Source of the DNA: Bubalus kerabau | Taxonomy: Eukaryota; Chordata; Mammalia; Artiodactyla; Bovidae | NCBI RefSeq assembly: GCF_029407905.1 | Contig: NC_073628.1 | Coordinates: 85,432,501 to 85,496,500, forward strand | Length of the DNA: 64,000 nucleotides | Direction: 5' to 3' | Part shown: positions 34,783 through 46,292 of the stretch, one piece after another | Layout of the letters: every line of letters starts with the position of its first letter | How positions within the stretch are numbered: position 1 is the first letter of the stretch | Position numbers and translations under genes: made by a program | Notes under the pieces: generated by a model | What the model was told of the DNA's origin: nothing | Seen by the model: only the letters and a program-made list of their open reading frames with translations | The model's database searches: none

Positions 34783-34826
34783 CCCGCCCCGCCCCTCGGG
34801 CGTACGTGAGCGCAGAGCGCAGGCGC
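34783..34826 (+). promoter_or_regulatory. SMYD3 core promoter motifs: GC box and NRF-1-like site
   Basis: An overlapping GC-box run (CCCGCCCCGCCCC, 34783-34795) precedes GCGCAGGCGC at 34817-34826, a good NRF-1 half-palindrome, 72 bp before the ATG. TATA-less. Transcription start not determinable here. Confidence 0.55.
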
Positions 34827-34897
34827 GCGGCTCAGGTGGCCCACGAGACCCTAGCTGCTAGTCCCGACAGACGCAGAGGTGTCCGATCTCGGCAAGG

Positions 34898-35061
34898 ATG
34901 GAGCCATCGAAAGTGGAAAAGTTCAGCACCACCGATAGGGGAAACGGGCTGCGCGCGTTGGCACCGCTGCGGCCGGGAGAACTGCTTTTCCGCTCAGATC
35001 CTTTGGCGTACACGGTGAGCAAGGGGAGTCGTGGTGTCGTCTGCGACCGCTGCCTTCTCGG
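34898..35061 (+). CDS. SMYD3: SMYD3 coding exon 1 (partial gene)
   Basis: Encodes residues 1-54 and two bases of Gly55 of the SET/MYND-domain lysine methyltransferase, which methylates histone tails and cytoplasmic kinases such as MAP3K2. The sequence starts MEPSKVEKF; RGNG at 14-17 is the SAM-contacting N-terminal SET motif, PLRPGELLFRSDPLAY follows, and C49 and C52 (VVCDRC) are the first two zinc ligands of the MYND finger. It matches human SMYD3 apart from scattered changes, including Ser41 where human has Cys; Cys41 is not a zinc ligand. Donor CTCGG|GTACGT, phase 2. The frame continues open to 35209 only because the intron start is GC-rich. The ATG is chosen by homology. No later exon was recognised up to 64000. 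Confidence 0.96.
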
Positions 35062-35720
35062 GTACGTATCGCCCTCGCCCGAGTCCAAAACAGTGCAGGG
35101 TCCGGGATGCCGGGGACGTAGCGGGGCAGCTCTCCCCGGACTCTCCCGTGCCGTGGCTGCACTAGATCTCCGCGGTGTGCCCAGATGCCCAGCCCCGCAC
35201 TTCCCTTAGACTCGCGACTCCCCGAGGGCACCTCGCGGCAGACGGGCTCCTCCTGGCCGTCGCCTGAACTGCCGCGGCGGGTGGCTGAAGGGACCCCAGG
35301 CTCATCACCTGCAGCTGTGCAGGGCAGAGCTGGACCCACTGCAGGATGGGTTGGGGAGAGCCGGTGGGCAGACTTAAGAGGAAGCGTTGAGTCGTGGGTA
35401 GTTTTGCTGGGGAGCAAAACCGTCTGCGTTCTGGGGTATAAGCTTCGTTGGTGCAGTTGCGGAAGTCACAGTTGGCGGAGGTAGGGATGAGTGGGAGCAG
35501 GGATGGTGTAAATCTGGATCACAGCGGAGGCCTAGCCAGGAAAGTACTGAGCTTGCAGGAGGCGGAAGACTCTTGGTGTTTACGGAGCACTTCCTGTGGT
35601 CCAGATTCTGTTGGGCGTGTAGATAAGAAGAAGATGAACGGGACATCCTTAAGAATCCTTAAGGAGCAGATGAGTGAGTGAGATGATTAATTACAGTGTA
35701 TCAGAAGGGCTGAAATTGAG

Positions 35721-35930
35721 ATGCTTCCCAGGGGGCGCTAGTGGTAAAGAACCCGCCTGCCAGTAGAGACATAGGAGACCGGGGTTCGATCCCTGGGTCG
35801 GGAAGATCCCCTGGAGGAGGGCATGGCAACCCATTTCAGTATTCTTGCCTGGAGAATTCCATGGATCTGGAGATTCCAGTCCATAGGGTCGCACAGTGTC
35901 GGACACGACTGGAGCGACTTAGCACACGCT
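35721..35930 (+). repeat. Bov-tA SINE with CTCF-like core
   Basis: Complete Bov-tA. Its tRNA-head segment reads CCAGGGGGCGCT at 35728-35739, which fits the core of the CTCF consensus. Confidence 0.9.
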
Positions 35931-37239
35931 AAGTACTGTACAGTAGGAGCATAGGTTATCGAGGTTCCATAGTGTGCTTTGCCTTTAATAACTGTGCAGG
36001 CAGCTCTAATTCTTAACCATCTATCTAGAGGCAAGAATTTATGTGAAAATGTTTTATCAGCCTGGACACATTGGACCAATGTAAAGTGCTATGTGACAGC
36101 AGTTTATGGAAATGTGTTAATATGTATGCACAGTCATAGGAATTGTATTCAAGAAACAATTGTTATTGAGCTATTATAGGTCAAGGAGAAAAGCTCTGTT
36201 TGAGATGGGCAGGATGATTTTTTTTCCCAGGACATCTTTTCCAGACCCATTATGCTGGGATTGGGATGGTGGAGGTGAGGGGGTTAAGTGCAAAGCTTAA
36301 GTCAATAGCTTGACCATTAATACTGTTATGTCCTTATTTGGTTCATAATTGAGGAATTTATTTAATTTCATATTTTAAAGTTACTTAATTGGTATTTTAT
36401 TTGTTGCTTCCTAAAGTAATGATCACAGTAACAACAACAACAATTCGTTGAGAACACCTTGACATTTCTGTAGAATGTGTGGTTGAAAACAATTCATTCC
36501 TTTCAAGTAATGAAATGCTGAAGGCTTCAGCATTGAAAGGTATAGATCTTTAATTCTCATTCAAGCAAGTTAGAAAACTGGGCTTTTCCTCCTGTTCAGT
36601 CCTGTGGGGGTGTATCTAGAGTTTGAATGCAGTCTAAGAGAACTTTCATTTTCTTAAACCCTACAGCATTAATTGGGGAAGATGTGGAGCATCTTGCAGA
36701 TAAAACCAGACTGCCAAGTTATTTCATAGTTGGACTAGAAAAGTTTTGTAATAAATACAGTATGACCAATTATTCATTAAATTATCAGAGCTAAACTTGA
36801 GTCATAAGACAGATGAAATCATACGTTTTCCAAAATAAACTACACAAACCCAGCCCTTCGTATGTGGGGTGCTTCTTGATTTACCATACAATTCCATTAC
36901 TGCTATCACTTATTTTTCTTATTAAGAAAAAGTTTAATGATTTAAATTAAAAGCAAAAAAAGGTATTTCATGAAATAGTATTGGGGAGTTCTCAGCATTC
37001 TTTTAAAGTCTGGAGGAAACCCAGGGCTGAAAATGGGCGGGAGCCAGGGGAGTTCCACGGTTAAAATTGCACTGCAAAAGTAGTTGGAGTTGGGACTCCG
37101 GGAGTCTGTGGCCTCTGATGCTGCCTGGTAGCTCTGGGTTCTGCAGCATGTATTATCAGCACCCTGACAAGGGGCCCAACTGCTTGGGGAAGTGGTTATT
37201 GCTGGAAAGTTGCTGTCTCAACCATGCTTCTTTGTGATG

Positions 37240-37345
37240 TTCGTTTTTATTTTTGGGGTGTGGGAGGGGATGTGCTGTGCTGCAAGGCTTGCAGGATCTC
37301 AATTTCTGGACCAGGGATTGAACCCAGGCAGTGTTCAAATAGTGT
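37240..37345 (-). repeat. CHR-type SINE, partial
   Basis: Antisense tRNA-like part: 'ctgcaaggcttgcaggatct', 'ctggaccagggattgaaccc'. Confidence 0.7.
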
Positions 37346-38446
37346 ATAAAAGGCATTCTCTGGGTTTACAGCTGGTTTTCTGAAATATACCAGTACCAGC
37401 TGCAAGTGAACTGCTGCAGTGTTGACCTCTCAAGGGTCATAAAACCTTGAGAGATGCCTTGAAATCAGGATTTGCAGATTCCTGGGCAAGGGCTAATGGG
37501 TTTACTGGTGGGTCAAGGACTTGGAATAAATAAAGTAGAACGATCGATAATGAGGTGGGTTGGGAAAGGTCTCATTGGATATGACTTCCATTTTTCCTTT
37601 TTTAAGTGGGAGTTATAATTCCTGTTTCTTTTGCTTCTTCCTTTTCTTCTGCAAGGAGGTTTGGGGAAGGGCTGTATGTCAGAGCCCTGAGCCTGAAAAC
37701 ATTTGGTCCATGTGAATGCCACAGCAGAGGACGTTCTTAATCAGACAGCATGACCTGCTTTGTGGATAGCAGTAAGTTCTCCTTCTTCAGAGAGCCTGGT
37801 GCTTGTTCAAGGGCTCAAGAACAGAGCGACCATTGGAGACAGGGATGGAGGCTGGTGCCTGGACCTCAACAGTGCAGACTTCCTCTCATCTTGGCCATCG
37901 TGGCTTCTACTGTTACAGTTTGTAAGGGATCCTGAGTTCCCCACACGGCAGCACACGTCTGGGGACAGCCAGCTGGCCAGCTGGGTTGGGTTTTTATTTT
38001 AGACCCTTTTGTCATGAAGGGATCACTGGTTTGTTCTCATTGGAACACTCATGTTTTTCCCTGCACTTGGATTTGCCTTTTCTAGTTGTACTGCATCTCT
38101 TGAGACCATAGGAAATCTTCTGTGAAGGCATGGTATTCCTCTCAAGGTTGCCTCTGACCTTCACAGAGAGAGAAGTGAAGCAATGAGCTAGTTGATACCG
38201 TGGGTTGACTGCTCTTGATTTATGCTGTCATTTGAAGCACCTGATTTCATAGACGTGGTTCTTAAACTTCAGTCTCAGGACTCCTTTACTCTCTTAAAAA
38301 TTATAAAGATTTCCTAAAAGGGTTTTAAAAAAAATGTACTTAGGACTCTGAAGAGGTGTAAAGGAAACCATAACCACATAAATAATGTGATTATATTTGT
38401 TGATTTTGCTGCTTAAAAAACTAAATTGATCAGTTTTGAAACTGTG

Positions 38447-38882
38447 TACAGCTGGCCATCCATGGATCAAAAATCTTCAGGGAACAGAAAGATTCCAGAA
38501 AGTTCCAAAAAGCAAAACTTGAATTTTCAGTGTGAAGGCAACTATTTACAGACCATTTAACTTTTATTTACAACTATTTCCATACATTTATGGGGCTTCC
38601 CTGGTGGCTCAGATGGTAAAGAATACACTTGCAATGCAGGACACCTGGGTTCTATCTCTGGGTCGGGAACCTCTGGAGAAGGGATTGGCAACCCACTCCA
38701 GTATTCTTGCCTAACATACATTTACATTGTATTAGATTCTAGAGAGGATTTAAAGTATATGGAAGGATGTGTATAGGTTTTGTGCAAATAAGATGCCATT
38801 TTACATAAGGGACTTGAGTATCTGTGGATTTTAGTTTGGCGGGGTCCTGAAACCAGTCCATAGCAGATACCAAGGGATGGCA
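38447..38882 (+). repeat. Tigger/MER2-like DNA transposon, split by a SINE
   Basis: 'cagctggccatccatggatc' and 'aatcttcagggaacagaaa' begin the element; 'gatttaaagtatatggaagg', 'acataagggacttgagtatc' and 'gcagataccaagggatggc' end it. A Bov-tA sits inside at 38591-38714. Confidence 0.65.
38591..38714 (+). repeat. Bov-tA SINE, 3' truncated, with 10-bp TSD
   Basis: tRNA head and the first part of the Bov-A body. CATACATTTA flanks it at 38581-38590 and 38715-38724. Confidence 0.92.
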
Positions 38883-39519
38883 GGATTTAGACATAATAAA
38901 TAGTTACATTTTGACAAGGATTTTAATGAAGTGGGCTATATTTTCAAAGCAAAAGAAAACTTACTGAGAGAACTTGCTTGCTTTACATTTTTGAATATCT
39001 CTTTAATATCTGGCTTAGTAGAAGACCCGCAGATTCTCATCATTGCTCCTGCATTTAGTGTATTGTAAAATCACACGTCATTTAGCCCCTAGAAGACTCC
39101 ACTGTATACTATGAGAGGAAGAGAAGAAAACAGACAAAAAAATGTCTTATTATCAAAATAGTTTTGACTTTGTGGGCCTCCTGAAAGGGCTTCTGAGTCC
39201 CTGGACCATCCTTTGAGAGCCTCTGTTGTAAAACACCGTACATGTAACATTTGGAAAGTCTGGGGTTTCTTCTTTAATGTTTTTTGTGAACCACGAATAA
39301 TATTTGGCTTTGGTTTTCGCATAATCTGCCAGGATATATTGGGATCAGGAACTAAAGTACAGAGTTAGTGCCTGTCTGTTAAGATGACTCACTTCTCACT
39401 CTGACTGGTTCTGGTTAAGAGTCAAGGGATTAGGATGGTGATTAACCTTGATTTTCAAAGGAAAGTAAGAGCCATTTTCCACTTGTTACCACAATATATG
39501 GTGATTGAAAATAATTATT

Positions 39520-39905
39520 CAATAGGTAATATTTACTATCATTTACTAAGCAATGAATGGCAGGGGCTTCCCAGTGGGCACTAGTGGTAAAGAACACGCC
39601 TACCAGTGCAGGAGACATAAGAGGTGTAGGTTCGATTCCTGGGTTGGGAAGATCCCCTGGAGAAGGAAATGGCAACCCACTCCAGTATTCTTGCCTGAGA
39701 AATCCCATGGACAGAGGACCCTGGAGGGCTACTGTCCTTAGGGTCGCAAAGAGCTGGACATGACTGAAGTGACTTAGCACACCCTAAGCAGTGACAGGCA
39801 TGATTTTAAGCGCTTTACCTTATGTACTACCTCACTTAATTCTCATAGTGACTCTAAAAAAAGTGTCCATTATGTCCCTTATAAGCACAGATAGGGACTA
39901 GAGAG
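39520..39905 (-). repeat. MIR relic split by a Bov-tA
   Basis: Antisense MIR resumes on both sides of the SINE: 'ggtaatatttactatcattt' before, 'ggcatgattttaagcgcttt' and 'acttaattctcatagtgac' after. Confidence 0.75.
39557..39783 (+). repeat. Bov-tA SINE with TSD, inside MIR
   Basis: Complete Bov-tA. CTAAGCAATGA (39546-39556) and CTAAGCAGTGA (39784-39794) form an 11-bp duplication with one mismatch. Confidence 0.92.
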
Positions 39906-39924
39906 CTTTTATACCTTTGTAAAC

Positions 39925-40440
39925 TGAATTGGTATGCTCCTTTGGAGGGCAATTTGGTAGTACCTAGCAAAATTGAGCACTGGTTTTTTTGACTCTATTT
40001 TAGGGATTCTGACAAATAAAAATAACATTGGTTGCACAGGGATACTTAGCATAGCAATTTGGTGATGAAAAGAAAGGGAGAGAGAATTTTAATGCCCATT
40101 AATAGAGACTGGTTAAATTATGCTGCAGCCATATTGTAGAATAGCACGTGGCTGTTAAGACTGAAGTGGATCTGTTTCTGCAGATATGGATGGATGTCAA
40201 TAACACATTACTGGGTAAATAAAGTTGTAGAACAATGTATGTATTTGAAAATCTTTTTGTATATGTGCTTGTGTATAGAAAAGTTCTGGAAAAACATCCC
40301 AGCATTCTGTTACGATTACTTTTGGAGAATGAGACTTAGAGGTGGGGGAAGATATCCCTTGGTCCTTTATATATTTTGTATTTTTCAAAGCTTGTATCAT
40401 TTTTTGTAATTAGAGATTTGAATAAACTTTGAGAAAATCT
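39925..40440 (+). repeat. Old L1 3'-region fragment
   Basis: 'taatagagactggttaaatt', 'cagccatattgtagaatagc', 'ttttgtatatgtgcttgtgt' keep the order of ancient L1M 3' sequence in sense orientation. Confidence 0.6.
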
Positions 40441-40544
40441 TTGTTTCATTTGGAATTGTAAAAGGGTGGTATTGCTTGGGATGAAGATGATTTTGAAATG
40501 CTTGCCAGTTTATGTCTGCTTTTTTTTTTTTAAGTTGCATTTGA

Positions 40545-40668
40545 AGGAGAAAGAAATGGCAACCCACTCAAGTATTCTTGCCTGGAAAATTCCTTGGACA
40601 GAGGAGCCTGGTGGGCTACAGTCCATGGGGTCGCAAAAGTGTCAGACATGACCTAGCGATTAAAGTCA
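40545..40668 (+). repeat. Bov-A SINE
   Basis: Single Bov-A unit: 'gaaatggcaacccactcaag' to 'tcagacatgacctagcgat'. Confidence 0.87.
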
Positions 40669-40880
40669 CTTTTTTATAAAAAAATATGTATGTATGCACA
40701 TATGTAAACAAAAATACTGTTTGTGAAGACATGATGGCCGAAAAAGAAAATTTCAATCAGCTTTGGTTTCTACTTTTGAATTCTTGTAGCTGAAGAATGT
40801 CTTGACTCTTTGACTTTTGCAGAAGACAGGGTTTAGGAAGTATGCAGGTTTGTGCAAATATGCATATATGCACACATATA

Positions 40881-41080
40881 TGGACTTCTCAGGTGGTGCT
40901 AGTGGCGAAGAATCCACCTGCCAATGCAGGAGATGTGCATTCAATACCTGGGTTGGGAAGATCCTCTGGAGTAGGAAATGGCAGTCCACTCCAATATTCT
41001 TGCCTGGAAAAATTCCATGGACAGAGGAGCCTGGCAGGCTGCTGTCCATGGGGTCGAAAAGAATCGGACATGACTGGGTA
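40881..41080 (+). repeat. Bov-tA SINE
   Basis: tRNA head ('ggtggtgctagtggcgaaga') plus Bov-A body, followed by a short CA/TA-rich tract (41080-41106). Confidence 0.9.
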
Positions 41081-41405
41081 CACACACACATACATATATA
41101 ATATGTATTTTAGAAGTCATGAGTTCACATCAGTACTTTCAATTCAGATTTGTCTCTTCAGGGTTCTTTTTACTTTTCTTCATTCCATAATCCTTTCTTC
41201 CTCAGTGAGAACTCTGAGCCTTGAAAGCCTCAGCATATTTACTCATTTGCTCAATTCTGTATATCATCTAAAATTGTTTCAGAATTGCTTTGCCCACATT
41301 GTTACCAAAAGGACCAGTATGGAATTTGTTTGCGATTTCCCCTTTCCTTGTACTCTGCCAGAGGCTGAGAATATATCATTAAATACTGTATTCGTTTTAC
41401 ATTCT

Positions 41406-41425
41406 CCCCGCCCCCCCCCCCACCT
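41406..41425. repeat. C-rich homopolymer tract
   Basis: A run of C broken by one G (41409), prone to sequencing and length variation. Confidence 0.85.
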
Positions 41426-41529
41426 CCTCCGCTTTCAGTGTATTTATTTGTATCCATTAGAAATCCAGTTGAATTCATTTGTTTTAGTTTGCTTTCAGTT
41501 TTAGTTTTTCTCCCTTATCCTTTTGATTT

Positions 41530-42600
41530 AATTTTGTATTTTGAATATATGAACATTCATATGCTTCCAAAACTCAAATTATGAAAAAGAGAAATGTCGC
41601 CCCTCCCATATTCATCCTGGTCCCCACTCCCACCCCTTGCAGGTAACCAACCTCATTGTTTTCTAGTGTATCTCTCTCTCTCTGGTAAAGAGAGACACAT
41701 ATATGTGTGTGTGTCTTATTTTCCATTCATATACACAAGATCGCGTAGTGTATTTGCTCTTTTGCACTTGCTTTCTTCACTTAAAAAAATCTACTGGAAA
41801 TCACTCCATGTTTACAGAGATCTTTCTTACTCTTTTTTATTGCTCCATAATACTCCATTTTATGAATGTACCATAGTTTCTAGTTTTCCTATGCTTGGAC
41901 ATTTAGGTAATTTTCAGTATTTTGCAGTGGTGAATAGTGCTGTCATGAACAACCTTGCACATAAGTATTTTCATATTGTTTCAGGTGTATACTGGGGGTA
42001 GAGTCCTAGGAGTGGGATGGCTAGGTCGTAGTGTGAATACCTATGAGGGTGAGGGTGGTACCATTTTACATTTCCTGTAGCAGTGTATGAGTGCTTGTTT
42101 CCCTCAGTTTCGCAGACTTACTATGTAGTCAGAGTTCTGAATTTTTACCAGTCTGATGGGTGAGAAATGGTATCTTAGTATAGATTTAATTTGCATTTAA
42201 ATTGCACTATCAAAAAGTTACTGTATGTCAACAAAATGTAACTGATTTTGCATATACTTCCTATGATTGCATTTTACAATTCAATATACCCTGTACTATT
42301 AAATTTATGTACGTTAAAGTAAAGATCTCTTTTCCTGAAAAACAATTGTATTATCAGTAAAGTTAAACATCTTTTCATATGCTTAAAGGGCATGTTGATA
42401 TCTCTTTGTGAATTATCAGTATATATCTTTAGCCCATTTTTCTGTAAGACTTTTGTTTTTTTCTTTCCTCCAAGTTTAAAACATTTTTTTGTCTATTAGA
42501 GTTATTAGATTTATGTTTGATAAATATTGCAAATATTTTCTTTCTGGCTGTCGCTTGTCTTTTAACATTTCTTGTGATAGCAATTCACACGTGTTTTCTT
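41530..42600 (-). repeat. Ancient L1 fragment
   Basis: Antisense L1 text: 'gtatatctctctctct'-type tract, 'ttattgctccataatactcc', 'gtgaatagtgctgtcatgaa', 'aggagtgggatggctaggtc', then 'tctttctggctgtcgcttgt'. Interrupted by unrelated AT-rich sequence at about 42195-42350. Confidence 0.68.
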
Positions 42601-42911
42601 CTAGAACTTGTTTCCTGGGTTAGCCAGCAAGTTGTTCAGGTTTTCCGTAGCTGCTTATGGAAAAACCCAAAAGAACTTTTTTTTATTAAGTACAAGGGAA
42701 AAACACAGTAACTTTACAATGGGAAAACTTGGCAGGCATTATTTAAACAGGTGATCAAAGTTAGTATCACCAGTAACAGCACAAATTGACATCATGTGCT
42801 TCTTGATATGCCCTGAACAGGACACAGCATCACTTTTGTGATGTATGGATGCCAGAACATGTAACCTGAATTTAGTTGTGAGGAGACTTCAGTAAACCCA
42901 GCTGTGCATGC

Positions 42912-43125
42912 ATGTTAGGTCACTTCAGTTGTGTCCAAGTCTTTGCAACCCCAAGTCTTTGCCCACCAGGGTCTTCTGTCCAAGGGCTTCTCCAGGCAAG
43001 AATACTGGAGTGAATTGCCATGCCCTCCTCCAGGGGATCTTCCCAACCCAGGGATCAAACCTGTGTCCTTTGTGTCTCCTGCATTGGCAGGCAGATTCTT
43101 TACCATTAGCGCCACTTGGGAAGCC
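42912..43125 (-). repeat. Bov-tA SINE
   Basis: Reverse-oriented Bov-A body and tRNA head ('ttagcgccacttgggaagcc'). Confidence 0.9.
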
Positions 43126-44001
43126 AACTGAGGGAGAGTCTGCAAAGTAACTAGGCAGTGCCCTGCAAAAACGTCAAGGGTGTGAATGCCAGGCAGAAAC
43201 TGAAGAACTCTCGAATTCAGGGAGCCTGGCAACTAAATGCAAATGTGATCCTGGATAAAGAATTGGACATTTGTGGGACAACTGATGAAATTTGAATAAA
43301 ACCCATAGATTTGATAAAAGTATTGATTCAGTGTTAATATTTTGATTTTGTTAATTGTTCTTTACTTTTGTAAGATACTAACATGGGGAATCTTTTTGAA
43401 GGACACCTGAAAATTCTTGACTATTTCTTACAACTTCTAAAAAGACTGATAAAAATCAATCTGAAATTAATTTCAAAATGAAAAGTTTAAAAACAATGAA
43501 AGGTTTATCTTTTTGAGATAGATAATGGATGGTGTGACAGGCTGTCTGGTGTTTAAAGTAATGGAATTGGGAGGTATTGGGGAGTTCAGGTTATGTAAGA
43601 TTTGTTATGTATTGATAATTTCTGAAGCTAGTTGATGGGTTTTTTTATTATACTGTTATCTCTACCTTGGGGAATGTTTGAAATTTTCTATGAAAAGGAA
43701 AAAGGAAAGGAAAAGAGTCCTTAAGTGTCTGTTCATTCTTGGCCAGTTGTATTTAAAAGTGAGACACCACAAAGTTTTAGGTTAAAAAAATTCTGGGCAT
43801 TTGTACAGGTTCTTTCCTAGTGGGTGACTATATATATGGTCATCTGGTGTCTCCCAGCTGTCAAGGCTATTCTCTAAGGCTGGTCAGTTTTTGTGGGAAG
43901 GGATTATATCACTTAGGGTTTGATCAGAGACCCAGAATCCTTGAATGACAAGGGATAAGGATTATAGAGATTAGAGTTGACATGATAAGTTGATAAAGAT
44001 A

Positions 44002-44800
44002 CTGTTGTTGTTGTTCAGTCACTCAGTTTCATCCAACTCTTTGCAACCCAGTGAACTGAGCATACCAGGCTTCCCTGTCCTTCACTATCTCCTGGAGTTT
44101 GCACAAGCTCATGTCCATTGAGTTGATGCCATCTGACCATCTCATCCCCCTTCTCCTCCTGCCCTCAGTCTTTTCCAGTACAAGGTCTTTTCCAGTGAGT
44201 CAGCTTCGCATCAGGTGGCCAAAGTATTGGAGCTTCAGCTTCAGCATCAGTCCTTCCAATGAATATTCAGGGTTGATTTCCTTTAGGATTGACTTGTTTG
44301 ATCATCTTGCTGTCCAAGGAACTCTCTAGAGCCTTCTCCAGCACCACAATTGGAAAGAATCAATTCTTTGGCACTTAGCCTTCTTTGTGGTCCACCTCTC
44401 ACATCCATACATGACTACTGGAAAAACCACAGTTTTGACTAGATGGACCTTTGTCGGCAAAGTTATGTCTCTGCTTTTTAATACTCTGTCTAGGTTGGTC
44501 ATAGCTTTTCTTCCAAGGAGCAAGTGTCTTTCAATTTCATGGCTGCAGTTACTCTCTCTAGTGATTTTGGAGCCCAAGAAGATTAAGTCTCTCACTGTTT
44601 CCACTTTTTCCCCATCTGTTTGCCATGAAGTGATGGGACCGGATGCCATGATATTAGTTTTTTGAATGTTGAGTTTTAAGCCAGCCAGTTGAGTTTTCAA
44701 CTCTCCTCTTTCACCTTTATCAAGAAGCTCTTTAGTTTCTCTTTGTTTTCTGCCATTAAGGTGATGTCATCTGCATATCTGAAGTTATTGATATTTCTAA
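44002..44800 (-). mobile_element. BovB LINE 3' fragment, antisense
   Basis: From the BovB 3' tail back to the RT active-site box region, ending abruptly at 44800, where sense BovB sequence from the 5' half begins. Frame broken. Confidence 0.92.
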
Positions 44801-45270
44801 CCAAAATGATCACATGGATCACAGCCTTGTGCAACTCAATGGAACTATGAGCCATGCCATGAGGGCGACCCAACATGAATTGGTCATGGTGGAGGGTTCT
44901 GACAAAGCGTGGTCCACTGGAGAAGAAGTGAAGTGAAGTGAAGTTGCTCAGTCATGTCCAACTCCTTGTGACCCCGTGGACTGTAGCCCACCAGGCTCCT
45001 CTGTCCATGGGATTCTCCAGGCAAGAATACTGGAGTGGGTTGCCCACCAGGCTCCTCCGTCCATGGGATTCTCCAGGCAAGAATACTGGAGTGGGTTGCC
45101 ATTGCCTTCTCCAGGGGAATCTTCCCTACCCAGGGATCGAACCCTGGTCTCCCGCATTGCAGGCAGACGCTTTAACCTCTGAGCCACCAGGGAAGGGCCT
45201 CTGGCGAAGGGGATGGCAAAGCACTTAAGCATTCTTGCCTTGAGAACCCCATGAACAATATGAAAAGATG
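44801..45270 (+). mobile_element. BovB 5'-region piece in sense, split by a SINE
   Basis: 44801-44925 ('accaaaatgatcacatggat', 'tggtcatggtggagggttct') and 45200-45268 ('ttcttgccttgagaacccc') read as one continuous BovB 5'-region segment interrupted by a Bov-tA. It abuts the antisense 3' fragment, so the two arose by inversion or by two insertions. Confidence 0.8.
44926..45197 (-). repeat. Bov-tA SINE with internal 56-bp tandem duplication
   Basis: Reverse Bov-A body and tRNA head, longer than normal because 44986-45041 is repeated at 45042-45097 with one mismatch (ctctgtcc / ctccgtcc). A (GAAGT)n-like start lies at 44926-44943. Confidence 0.9.
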
Positions 45271-46155
45271 CTGTTGCCTCTGCCCTCTGTAGTGGGCCTG
45301 AAAACTTGGTAAGTCAGCAGAACTGGTGGAAAGATAATCTGGTATCAAGTGGAAGAAAGGAAGAACAAATTGGAATCCAACTAGAACTAATAGGACAACT
45401 GGAACCTGTGTCTATCCTTGCCTTCCCCCTCAATGACACCGATGGCCTGCAGAAATTGCTGAAGCTCTTTGCCACAGTACTGCTTGCCTCGAAGAACATT
45501 CAGGAAGAGATACAGTGGGAATTGTTGGAGGAAAGAGCTTGCCTGCTGCCCCAGGCCATACAGTGCACACAAGCCGCAGCAGTGCGCGGTGCCCTACACA
45601 GACTGTCAGAATACAATGTCTTGCTGCACTTCTGCCTTCCAAATCTCACCCGTGTCTTTTTTGGCCAAGCTTCACCTAGAATCACACAGAGAGGGAATTT
45701 TGGTAAATGTGGTTCCAGTTTGCTATGTTGCTAAACTGCAGAAGCCAGCACAGGTCATCCCATGTCATCTATACAGACTTCATTTAACTGTACTTAACAG
45801 ACAAGTGCAGGCTCACTCTCCCAGCTGACTATCCTTTGCACAACTGAAAACACTAGCCCTCTCCCAGAAAGAGTATCCAAAGTCTCTTGACCCATCTTTG
45901 GGTGATTTCCTTCTTCTTAGAGCTGAGTCACATTCTCTTTTCAGTAGTCTATAACTTTGATATCCAGTAATCATTGTCATTCTCTGAGATCCATCTGTCT
46001 TCTCCATTGCCATATAGGCAAGTTAAGTGAGGATGTGGGAGGAATCATCACCTTTGCCTCTCACAAACATGAGATGATGTTTGTGAGATAGTGCTACCAC
46101 CAGTGATGGTAGCATTACGCCCTCCAGAAATGCAGTATTGGTTTTGGGTCAGTGT
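45271..46155. other. Unclassified block, possibly ancient retroelement or pseudogene
   Basis: GC-richer than its surroundings and free of ruminant SINEs. It has a 142-residue open frame on the plus strand (45306-45734) and overlapping open frames on the minus strand (45387-45685). I recognise no protein family in either. Similar-looking sequence resumes after the Bov-A at 46168-46292. It may be a decayed LTR element. Confidence 0.3.
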
Positions 46156-46167
46156 TTAGGAGGGTAA

Positions 46168-46292
46168 CCGTGGAGAAGGAAATGGCAGCCTACTCCAGTA
46201 TTCTTGCCTGGAGAATCCTACGGACAGAGGAGCCTGACGGGCTACAGTCCATGGGGTTGCAAAGAGTCGGACACGACTGAAGCCACTTAGCA
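46168..46292 (+). repeat. Bov-A SINE with 12-bp TSD
   Basis: Single unit flanked by TTAGGAGGGTAA at 46156-46167 and 46293-46304, splitting the unclassified block. Confidence 0.93.

Larger units (their letters stand above)
34650..35300. promoter_or_regulatory. CpG island at the SMYD3 5' end
   Basis: GC- and CpG-rich island in an AT-rich surround, spanning SMYD3 coding exon 1 and the first ~240 bp of intron 1. Open frames here (for example on the minus strand at 34923-35417) reflect GC richness rather than genes. Confidence 0.85.
38242..39230 (+). repeat. Old hAT-like DNA transposon ends
   Basis: The left end 'ggttcttaaacttcagtctc' / 'tttactctcttaaaaattat' (38258-38308) and the right end 'gcttctgagtccctggacca' / 'ctttgagagcctctg' (39188-39225) look like the two termini of one degraded element, split by the Tigger-like copy at 38447-38882. 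Confidence 0.5.

Noticed and set aside
35062..35209. Extension of SMYD3 exon 1 to the stop near 35209
   Set aside because: Similarity to SMYD3 ends exactly at the GTACGT donor; the following residues look like translated GC-rich intron.
34923..35484. Open frames on both strands around SMYD3 exon 1
   Set aside because: They extend through the exon 1 donor into the intron or run antisense across the CpG island; only 34898-35061 matches a known protein.
43240..43740. Possible DNA transposon 3' end ('gaaattttctatgaaaagg')
   Set aside because: Only a few short resemblances; family cannot be named with any confidence.
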